A DNA stretch of 16,203 nucleotides from Rubrobacter sp. (lineage in GTDB: Bacteria; Actinomycetota; Rubrobacteria; Rubrobacterales; Rubrobacteraceae). The DNA lies in the NCBI GenBank assembly GCA_016781705.1, contig JADDPV010000006.1, forward strand, positions 1-16,203, given 5' to 3'. Of the stretch, positions 6,423 through 12,472 are shown one piece after another. Position 1 is the first letter of the stretch. Every line of letters starts with the position of its first letter. Position numbers and translations under genes: made by a program. The notes under the pieces were generated by a model, which was not told the DNA's origin, searched no databases, and saw only the letters and a program-made list of their open reading frames with translations.

Positions 6423-6919
6423 ACCTGTTTGCCCTCATCCTTCCTGGTTATGGTCCCCAACAGCCATGCGCCCACGAGGTACGCCAGAGCCGCGTTCAGC
6501 AAGGCGTCAGGTAGCACGCCGGCGACGAGGTACGCGCCGGCCGGAGGCCCCCCCTCGCCGGCGAGAGTGCGGGCGAGCAGGCCGACGACGTCGTAGGCCG
6601 CGACCGCGAAAGCCGAGGCCATCGTGAGGACGGAGCGCATCTCGCCCTGCTTGCGTCGCCCCGTCCCCAGGCGCATCGAGATGGTCGCCGCCGCCAGGCC
6701 ACCCAGGGCACCGACGCCGAAGAGTCCGCCTCCCAAGGCGTCCGTCAAGACGCCGCCGAAGAACCCCAAGAGTAGCGCCTGCAGGTTGCGTTGGCCGATG
6801 GCCGCGATGACGATGCCTACGATGGCGAACTTCGGCCCCACCCACCCAAACGTGAGGAACGGCGAGAGGACCGCCTCCAGGAGCGCCGCGATTCCGACCA
6901 GGAGCGCCGCCCGTGCCAT
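6419..6919 (-). CDS. mreD: Rod-shape protein MreD
   Basis: MreD is a small integral membrane partner of MreC in the elongation complex. Counting from ATG at 6919 the protein has 166 residues and about five hydrophobic segments. It opens MARAALLVGIAALLEAVLSP, includes a glycine-rich GGGLFGVGALGG stretch typical of MreD, and ends in a charged RKDEGKQV tail. Sequence alone is weakly diagnostic; position between mreC and rodA makes the call. An upstream in-frame TTG at 6937 would overlap the mreC stop and add six residues; it has GGTGATC six bases before it, so the choice of start is open. Confidence 0.88.
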   Translation of the reverse strand: MARAALLVGIAALLEAVLSPFLTFGWVGPKFAIVGIVIAAIGQRNLQALLLGFFGGVLTDALGGGLFGVGALGGLAAATISMRLGTGRRKQGEMRSVLTMASAFAVAAYDVVGLLARTLAGEGGPPAGAYLVAGVLPDALLNAALAYLVGAWLLGTITRKDEGKQV

Positions 6920-6930
6920 GGAGAGCTGGC

Positions 6931-7809
6931 CTACCAACCCGTGATCACCCGCACCTCCTGCAGGTCGTCGGGTCTGACCGTGGGCTCGACGACTATTTTC
7001 TTGTATTGGTCTATGTCCTGCGAGCTGACCGTCTCGACGGTACCCACGAGCAGCCCTGGCGGGAAGAGCAGCTCCCGTTCACCGGCCCGCCCGCTGGTCA
7101 CGACGAAGTCGCCCTTCTCGACCCTCGCGCCGAGGTCCACGTACTCCACCCCGAGGTAGTCCTCCCATCCGGTTCGCAAGAGGCCCTGCCCATAGGGCGC
7201 CTCGCCCTCCGCCGGCTCCGCGGGGCCGGTGGGCGGCACGATGCGCACGCCGGCGGCAAAGCCCTGGTCGGTGATCAGCATGACCTCGGCGGTGTTCTTC
7301 GTGACCCGGCTCGTGGTCCGCCCCACGAGGGTATTGTCCCCGACGACGACCGGCTGCTCGGGTCTCACGCCTTCGTCCGTGCCGACGTTGATCGTCACGG
7401 TCTGGGTTAGCGGCCCGCCCACGGGCGCCACGACGCGAGCCAGCGGCGCGTACTCGAAGGTCGACTCCTCCGCGTCCAGCATGCTGCGCAGCCGCTCGTT
7501 CTCCTGCCTCAAGCGTGCGGCCTCGGCTGCGTCCTCCTCGTACTCGCGGGCCTTCTCTTCGAGCTCCGCCTCGTGGGTGCCGTCGAAGGCGTTGCCGATA
7601 CGCTCCCCCGCCGCCTCGAAGGGCGAGGCGGCCAGGTTAAGCAGGCTCCTCGCCGGGCGCAGCACCTCCGCGGCGCCCAGCTGGACGGTGTGCAGCGGCC
7701 CCTTTTCGTCGCCCTCCTTCACGTAGACCGTGAAGAGCACGAGGCTAGCCATACAGAGGATGACGAGTCCCATGAGGCCACTCGCGGCGCCGGGCTTCTT
7801 CCTGCCCAC
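6931..7809 (-). CDS. mreC: Rod-shape protein MreC
   Basis: MreC is a bitopic membrane protein that scaffolds wall synthesis outside the membrane and links MreB filaments to synthases. The 292 residues comprise a short basic N-terminus, one membrane helix (about 11-30), a coiled coil (about 78-113, with EENERLR-like heptads), and the beta-rich MreC core. Core motifs are INVGTDEGVR (140-149), LVGRTTSR (161-168) and GDFVVTSG...LFPPGLLVGTV (233-258). A proline- and glutamate-rich insertion (about 192-204) lies inside the core. The start is GTG with a GGGGG run nine bases upstream, 27 nt after the mreB stop. Confidence 0.95.
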   Translation of the reverse strand: MGRKKPGAASGLMGLVILCMASLVLFTVYVKEGDEKGPLHTVQLGAAEVLRPARSLLNLAASPFEAAGERIGNAFDGTHEAELEEKAREYEEDAAEAARLRQENERLRSMLDAEESTFEYAPLARVVAPVGGPLTQTVTINVGTDEGVRPEQPVVVGDNTLVGRTTSRVTKNTAEVMLITDQGFAAGVRIVPPTGPAEPAEGEAPYGQGLLRTGWEDYLGVEYVDLGARVEKGDFVVTSGRAGERELLFPPGLLVGTVETVSSQDIDQYKKIVVEPTVRPDDLQEVRVITGW

Positions 7810-7836
7810 AGGTACGTTCCCCCTAGCCCGGCCCCG

Positions 7837-8862
7837 TTAACCGGCGAGGGCGCTGCGGTAGTATTCGATCTCTTCGAGCGACCGGCCGCTCCCGATGGCA
7901 ACGCACATGAGCGCGTCGTCGGCGACATGCACCGGTATGCCCGTCTCGCGCCGCAGGCGCTCGTCGAGGAGCCTCAGAAGGGCTCCGCCCCCGGCCAGCA
8001 CCATGCCGCGGTCCATGATGTCCGAGGCCAACTCGGGCGGCGTGCGGTCTAAAGTATCCCGGACGGCGGCCACTATGGCGTCGACGGGGACGGTTATGGC
8101 CTCCCGGATCTCTTCGCTGGTGATCACGATGGTCTTAGGGAGCCCCGCCACCAGGTCCCTGCCCCGGATCTCTGCGGACTCCTCCTCCCCCAGCGGGAAG
8201 GCGCTCCCGAGCTCTATCTTGAGCTGTTCGGCCGTCTGCGTGCCGATGGCGAGCTTGTACTCCTTCTGGATGTAGGTGGAGATGGCGTCGTCTATGTCGT
8301 CACCGGCGATGCGGATAGACGACTTGGTCACGATCCCGCCGAGCGAGATCACAGCGACCTCGCTGGTGCCGCCGCCGATGTCCACGATCATGGACCCCTG
8401 CGCCTCGGTAACGGGCATCCCCGCGCCTATCGCCGCCGCCAGCGGCTCCTCGATGGTGTACGCCTGCCGCGCTCCCGCCGACTCGGTCGCCTCCTTGACC
8501 GCCCTGAGCTCCACCCCCGTCACCCCGCTGGGCACGCACACCACCACCCGCGGCCCCATGAGCGTCCGGAACAGACGCCGCCTGGACTGCGTCTTGCGGA
8601 TGAAGTACGAGAGCATCTTCTCAGTGACCTCGAAGTCCGCGATGACCCCGTCCTTCAGGGGGCGCATAGCGACGATGTTGCCAGGCGTGCGCCCGAGCAT
8701 CCGCTTGGCAGCGGACCCCACGGCGACGACCTTGTCGGTCTTGTTGTCTATCGCGACGACCGAGGGCTCCGAGAGCACGATGCCGTGCCCCTTGACGAAC
8801 ACCAGCGTGTTCGCCGTTCCCAGGTCTATCGCGACATCCCTACCGAACAGCCCTCCAAACAT
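7837..8862 (-). CDS. mreB: Actin-like rod-shape protein MreB
   Basis: MreB polymerises on the inner membrane face and steers lateral wall synthesis. The 341-residue length and sequence are typical. Actin-fold ATP motifs are present: phosphate 1 IDLGTANT (12-19), phosphate 2 DIGGGTSEVAV (161-171) and adenosine motif AGGGALLRLLD (290-300). Other MreB landmarks are EEPLAAAIGAGMPV (138-151) and AGDDID (186-191). The ATG has GAGGGA six bases upstream. It follows radC after 40 nt, matching the maf-radC-mreBCD order of Firmicutes. The presence of mreB argues against most crown-group actinobacteria that grow from the pole. Confidence 0.98.
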   Translation of the reverse strand: MFGGLFGRDVAIDLGTANTLVFVKGHGIVLSEPSVVAIDNKTDKVVAVGSAAKRMLGRTPGNIVAMRPLKDGVIADFEVTEKMLSYFIRKTQSRRRLFRTLMGPRVVVCVPSGVTGVELRAVKEATESAGARQAYTIEEPLAAAIGAGMPVTEAQGSMIVDIGGGTSEVAVISLGGIVTKSSIRIAGDDIDDAISTYIQKEYKLAIGTQTAEQLKIELGSAFPLGEEESAEIRGRDLVAGLPKTIVITSEEIREAITVPVDAIVAAVRDTLDRTPPELASDIMDRGMVLAGGGALLRLLDERLRRETGIPVHVADDALMCVAIGSGRSLEEIEYYRSALAG

Positions 8863-8902
8863 CTCTCTTCCCTCTGTTCAGACCGGGGCTCTACGCTACC
8901 TG

Positions 8903-9592
8903 CTAGAGCATCCCGTGTTCTTTCATGCTGAAAAAGCCGTCCCCCACGATCACGTGATCCAGAACCTCTATGCCCAAGATCCCGGCGGCCTCGACCAGCC
9001 TGCCCGTGACCTCCCTGTCCTCCCGGCTCGCCTCGGCGCTGCCGCTGGGGTGGTTGTGCGCGAGCACCACGCTAGCGGCGCTCGCCCGGATGGCCGGCTT
9101 GAAGACCTCCCGAGGGTGGACCAGAGCCTGCGAGAGTGTGCCTACGCTGATCAGCGGCGCGCCCAAGACTTCGTTTTTGGTGTTCAAGAGCACGACGACG
9201 AAGTTCTCCCGGTCGAGGTTGGCTATGCGCCCCCTCAAGAGCCTATCCACATCCGCTGGCGATGATATCACGGGCCGTCCCGGGTTGCGAACCTGCCCGA
9301 TCCTGCGCCCGAGCTCCACGGCCGCCAGTATTATGCATGCCTTTGCCGCCCCGATGCCGTTGACCCTCATGAGCTCGTGCGCGTCCACATCGTGGAGCCC
9401 GTGCAGCCCGCCAGCCTCGGAGATGACTTCCCCGGCGAGCTCGACCGCCGTTTTTTCGCGGCTCCCAATCCCGAAGAGGAGCCCCAGAAGCTCCCCGTCG
9501 GAGAGTGCCGCCGGCCCCGCCTCCAGCAGCCGCTCGCGTGGCCTGAGCTCCGGTGGGAGTTGCTTTATGGTGTATCGGCGGCGTTGTTCCAC
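8903..9592 (-). CDS. radC: RadC/UPF0758 JAB1-MPN domain protein
   Basis: The family has an N-terminal helix-hairpin-helix-like region and a JAMM metalloprotease fold. Its DNA-repair name is historical and the true role is unknown. The 229 residues show the family opening RPRERLLEAGPAALSDGELL (18-37), the HhH stretch VNGIGAAKACIILAAVELGRR (77-97), and a full metal-binding JAMM motif H-x-H-x7-S-x2-D (H179, H181, S189, D192). The conserved HNHPSG is followed by SAEAS instead of the common DPTPS, but the ligands are kept. The GTG start at 9592, 21 nt after maf, has no clear ribosome binding site. Its place between maf and mreB is shared with Bacillus. Confidence 0.94.
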   Translation of the reverse strand: MEQRRRYTIKQLPPELRPRERLLEAGPAALSDGELLGLLFGIGSREKTAVELAGEVISEAGGLHGLHDVDAHELMRVNGIGAAKACIILAAVELGRRIGQVRNPGRPVISSPADVDRLLRGRIANLDRENFVVVLLNTKNEVLGAPLISVGTLSQALVHPREVFKPAIRASAASVVLAHNHPSGSAEASREDREVTGRLVEAAGILGIEVLDHVIVGDGFFSMKEHGML

Positions 9593-9613
9593 GCCGGGTA
9601 TTTTACGGTGAGG

Positions 9614-10186
9614 CTACCACCAGTACACTCCGAAGGATTCGAGCAGCCGGCACGAGACGTTCAGTGGCAACCCGACCACGTTCGAGTAGTCTCCGTGTAT
9701 CTCCTCCACGAAGAGGGCCGCCCTGCCCTGGATGGCGTAACCGCCCGCCTTGCCGACCCCTTCGCCGGTTCTCGCATAGGCTGAAACCTCTGCTCCCGAA
9801 AGCTTCCCCATTCGCACCCGAGTAACCACGGTCTCGACGATAATGCTGTCAGCCCTTGCGATCGCGACCCCTGTATAGACCTCGTGGACCCGCCCGCGGA
9901 GCAGCTCGAGCATCCGCTCGACCTCCCTCGAGTCAACGGCCTGGCCCAGTATGGTGCGCTCCTCCGGTAAGTAGACGATCGTGTCCGCCCCCAGCACGAC
10001 CTTTCCCGGCTCCATCTCGGCGACCGCGAGCGCCTTGCCGCGAGCGTTGGCCTCGACGACGCTTCTTGGGTCATCCAGGGTAACTTCCGGGAAACCGCTC
10101 TTGCGAGCCTCGAACTCGTACCCGACCTGCTGTAGCAGGCTGACCCTGCGGGCCGACTCGGAGGCAAGGACGAACTGCACGGACAT
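9614..10186 (-). CDS. maf: Maf-family nucleoside triphosphate pyrophosphatase
   Basis: Maf enzymes hydrolyse dTTP, UTP or modified nucleotides to monophosphates, keeping bad bases out of nucleic acids. Some are linked to septum control. The 190-residue protein has the N-terminal LASESARR (7-14), catalytic GADT (66-69), GRVHEVYTGVAI (98-109), KAGGYAIQG (146-154) and YSNVVGLPL (167-175). The KAGGYAIQG form with an intact lysine is typical of the dTTP/UTP subgroup (YhdE-like), though substrate is inferred. In the first motif the usual SPRR is SARR. The ATG lies ten bases after the ndk stop with little Shine-Dalgarno sequence, suggesting coupling to ndk translation. Confidence 0.95.
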   Translation of the reverse strand: MSVQFVLASESARRVSLLQQVGYEFEARKSGFPEVTLDDPRSVVEANARGKALAVAEMEPGKVVLGADTIVYLPEERTILGQAVDSREVERMLELLRGRVHEVYTGVAIARADSIIVETVVTRVRMGKLSGAEVSAYARTGEGVGKAGGYAIQGRAALFVEEIHGDYSNVVGLPLNVSCRLLESFGVYWW

Positions 10187-10196
10187 TTTCGGGCGC

Positions 10197-10598
10197 TTAC
10201 GAGCCGAAGAACAGCTTCAGCTCACGGGCGGCGCTCTCGGGGGAGTCCGAGCCGTGAACGAGGTTGTCGGGCATGCTCAGGGCGAGGTCGCCGCGGATGG
10301 TGCCGGGGGCGGCGTTGGCGGGGTTCGTGGCGCCCATGAGGTTGCGGACGGTCCCTATGGCGCCCTCACCCTCGACCGTCATGGCGACCACCGGCGTCGA
10401 GGTGATGAACTCGACCAGCTCCCCGAAAAAGGGCTTCTCGCGGTGCTCAGCGTAGTGCTCCTCGGCCAGCTCGCGGGACACGTCCATCAGTTGTATGGCG
10501 CGGATGTCCAGGCCCTTCGCCTCGAGGCGACGTATGATCTCCCCGATCAGGCGTCGCTTCACCCCATCTCCCTTGACGAGCACGAGCGTCCGTTCCAT
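10197..10598 (-). CDS. ndk: Nucleoside diphosphate kinase
   Basis: Ndk transfers phosphate from ATP to nucleoside diphosphates through a phosphohistidine. The 133-residue protein has the normal length and catalytic set: K9, Y49, R85, T91, R102, N112 and the active histidine H115 in NLVHGSDS. The near-invariant KPDGV at the nucleotide site reads KGDGV (9-13) here. The ATG at 10598 gives MERTLVLVK, as in homologues, and has GAGGTG six bases upstream; an in-frame GTG three codons earlier lies inside that site. The gene is 18 nt after the zinc-ribbon gene and ten before maf. Confidence 0.97.
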   Translation of the reverse strand: MERTLVLVKGDGVKRRLIGEIIRRLEAKGLDIRAIQLMDVSRELAEEHYAEHREKPFFGELVEFITSTPVVAMTVEGEGAIGTVRNLMGATNPANAAPGTIRGDLALSMPDNLVHGSDSPESAARELKLFFGS

Positions 10599-10604
10599 CT
10601 TTTC

Positions 10605-10610
10605 CACCTC
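10605..10610 (-). promoter_or_regulatory. Ribosome binding site of ndk
   Basis: GAGGTG lies six bases before ATG at 10598. It contains the in-frame GTG at 10607, so the longer reading would have to start inside the binding site. Confidence 0.7.
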
Positions 10611-10616
10611 AGCCTT

Positions 10617-11111
10617 CTACCAGTTGACGTTCTTGCGTTGCACCGTCGCGCAGTACGGGCAGGTCTCCCACCTCATGTCGAGGGGTTTCCGGCAGTTCGC
10701 GCACGGTTTCTTAAGCTCCCAGCCGCAGTCCGGGCAGATCAGGTAATCCTTCTCCACGATCTCGCGGCAGTTGGGACACAGATCCACCTTCTGCCTGAGC
10801 TCCCTCTCCAAAACGGCGAGCTCCAGCTCGCGCTCTCGCGACTCCAGCAGGTACTCGGGGGGGCGTACGATCACGTAGATGAGCGTACCGAGGAAGGGGA
10901 ACAGCAACGCGACCAGGCCCCAATACCACCGCATCGCCCCACGCCGCCCCGCGTCCGCGAAGGTCCAGTACACGAGCGAGAGCCAGAGTATCGCGAAGAA
11001 GAGGAGCGTGAGCCTGATCCCCAGCGTGAGCAGGGGGCTCTCCAAAGCCTGGCTTATGGCGCGAAAAGGGTCCGCCTGCGACACCACCTGCGGCAGGACC
11101 AGAATGCTCAT
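10617..11111 (-). CDS. Membrane-anchored double zinc-ribbon protein, function unknown
   Basis: I do not recognise a named gene. From ATG at 11111 (GAGG eight bases upstream) the protein has 164 residues. Two hydrophobic helices at about 29-51 and 62-82 are joined by a short basic loop. The second, FPFLGTLIYVIVRPPE, resembles the N-terminal membrane domain of phospholipase D-like proteins (PLDc_N). A charged helix (about 88-110) leads to four CxxC knuckles: CPNC (112-115), CPDC (126-129), CANC (137-140) and CPYC (151-154). These can form two zinc ribbons of the DZR type facing the cytoplasm. The ATG overlaps the stop of the 33-residue ORF upstream as ATGA. A role in membrane-localised protein or nucleic-acid binding is possible but unproven. 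Confidence 0.85.
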   Translation of the reverse strand: MSILVLPQVVSQADPFRAISQALESPLLTLGIRLTLLFFAILWLSLVYWTFADAGRRGAMRWYWGLVALLFPFLGTLIYVIVRPPEYLLESRERELELAVLERELRQKVDLCPNCREIVEKDYLICPDCGWELKKPCANCRKPLDMRWETCPYCATVQRKNVNW

Positions 11112-11209
11112 CCCACGAACCTCGATACGACGTGGTACCCGAGCGTGAACGAGACGGCCGCGACCGCCACGAGCAACCCCACGAGCTTCAACCACGTCCG
11201 CCTAGCCAA
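11108..11209 (-). CDS. Predicted 33-residue single-pass membrane peptide
   Basis: A small open frame fills the space between folC and the zinc-ribbon gene. It would start at TTG 11209, overlapping the folC stop (TTGGCTAG), and end in a TGA sharing ATGA with the next gene. GGGGG lies five bases before the TTG. The peptide begins MARRTWLKLVGLLVAVAAVS, with three basic residues and then a hydrophobic helix (about 7-23), and ends RFVG, so the N-terminus should face inward. Of the 32 sense codons after the start, 29 end in G or C, as expected for coding sequence here. I know no family for it. It could be a membrane partner of the zinc-ribbon protein or a coupling cistron. Confidence 0.6.
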   Translation of the reverse strand: MARRTWLKLVGLLVAVAAVSFTLGYHVVSRFVG

Positions 11210-12458
11210 GATAGCCCCCGCGCAAACCTCCGAGGACGCCCGCCGCGGTATGGAAAGAGCCAGCAACCAGGACCATCCCACCCACCCCCTCTACTGCCTC
11301 CACGGCGGCCAGCAGGGCGTCGCCGGGATCGGATGAGATCCCGGCCCTCCTCCCCCCGGCGTCCCTCGGGTCGTGGTCCCGTGCCAGAGTGACGGGCTCC
11401 GCGGCCCGCTCGCCTGCCGGCCGGGTGAGCACGAGGGCGTGCGCCTCCTTCTCGATGAGGGCCAGCATACTTCCGGCGTCCTTGTCCTTCAACACGCCGA
11501 ACACGACCCCCAGGGGGCGCGCCCCGTATCGCGCCCGTACCGCTCCGAGCGTCGCCTTGAGAGCCTCCGGGTTGTGTCCACCGTCCACCACGACCGGCAC
11601 GCCGCGGACCTCGTGCTCCTCGAACCGACCGGGTAGTGCACGCTTCACGATGCGCGCGGCCCTCACTCTCGCCCCCGGAGATAGTGTGCCCCCCAGCAGG
11701 ACCTCCGCAGCCCGGAACCCGAGCCCGACGTTGCGCGCAGCATACGGGACGAGGCCGAAGTGGGTGTGCTTCTCCGCCCCTCCGCCCCCGATCTCGACGA
11801 GCCTCGCGCCGACCCGCTCGGACTCGTGGCGCGCGACCTCTACGACGCGTGGATCCTCCGTGCCCAGCAGCAAGGTCACGCCCCGCCGCAGGCTTGCGAG
11901 CTTCTCCCGCGTTATCTCCTCGATCGTCTCGCCGAGGTACTCTGTGTGGTCGAGGGCGACGTTCGTCAGGATAGCGGCTTCCGGTCTCACGACCGAGGTT
12001 GCATCGTGGCGGGCGCCGAGCCCCGCCTCCAGCACCGCCCACGACAGCCCGGCGTCGCGGAACATCCCAAGGGCGCCGGCGGTCAGGATCTCGAACTGCG
12101 TAGCCGGAACTCCGTGCGCGTCCGCGGTCTCGATGACCCCAGCCATCGTGCTGGCGAACGCCTCCTTCGAGGCAGGACGGCCACCCACCATCACTCTCTC
12201 CGTGTACGAGAGGACGTGCGGTGAGAGGTACGCGCCGGACGGATGGCCCATCTCCTCGAAGGCCGCCGCCAGGGCGAGGGCGGTCGTGCCCTTGCCGTTG
12301 GTGCCAACCACCTGTACAACGTGGGGCAGGTCACGCTCCGGGTGGCCGAGAAGCTCGAGGAGCGCCTCGATGCGCTCGAAGCCGAGGGCGACGCGTCGTC
12401 GGCGGTCCAGTTCCTCGCGGACGGCCTCGAACGTTCTCGGGGAGGTAGCCGGTCGCAA
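11202..12458 (-). CDS. folC: Folylpolyglutamate synthase / dihydrofolate synthase
   Basis: FolC adds glutamate to folates (and often to dihydropteroate) in the cytoplasm with ATP. The 418-residue protein is full length. It has the Mur-ligase P-loop VVGTNGKGTT (50-59), SPHVLSYTERV (79-89), EAGLGARHDATS (144-155), NVALDHTEYLG (166-176), PGRFE (276-280), DGGHNP (292-297, usually DGAHNP) and VFGVLKDKD (319-327). Whether it also has dihydrofolate synthase activity cannot be read with certainty. The TTG start at 12458 has AGGAG nine bases upstream, formed partly by the valS stop codon. The gene follows valS by 12 nt, an arrangement shared with Bacillus. Confidence 0.96.
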   Translation of the reverse strand: MRPATSPRTFEAVREELDRRRRVALGFERIEALLELLGHPERDLPHVVQVVGTNGKGTTALALAAAFEEMGHPSGAYLSPHVLSYTERVMVGGRPASKEAFASTMAGVIETADAHGVPATQFEILTAGALGMFRDAGLSWAVLEAGLGARHDATSVVRPEAAILTNVALDHTEYLGETIEEITREKLASLRRGVTLLLGTEDPRVVEVARHESERVGARLVEIGGGGAEKHTHFGLVPYAARNVGLGFRAAEVLLGGTLSPGARVRAARIVKRALPGRFEEHEVRGVPVVVDGGHNPEALKATLGAVRARYGARPLGVVFGVLKDKDAGSMLALIEKEAHALVLTRPAGERAAEPVTLARDHDPRDAGGRRAGISSDPGDALLAAVEAVEGVGGMVLVAGSFHTAAGVLGGLRGGYLG

Positions 12459-12467
12459 GCGGAGCTG

Positions 12468-12472
12468 CTCCT
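12468..12472 (-). promoter_or_regulatory. Ribosome binding site of folC
   Basis: AGGAG, sharing its first two bases with the valS TAG stop, lies nine bases before the TTG at 12458. It supports TTG as the folC start and close translational linkage with valS. Confidence 0.7.

Noticed and set aside
11112..11195. 28-residue N-terminal extension of the zinc-ribbon protein
   Set aside because: It competes with the membrane ORF in another frame, has shadow-like composition, and ATG 11111 has a good ribosome binding site.
9981..11336. 451-codon open frame on the plus strand opposite maf, ndk and the zinc-ribbon gene
   Set aside because: It spans several well-recognised minus-strand genes and shows no family motif. 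Long antisense frames are common in GC-rich coding DNA.
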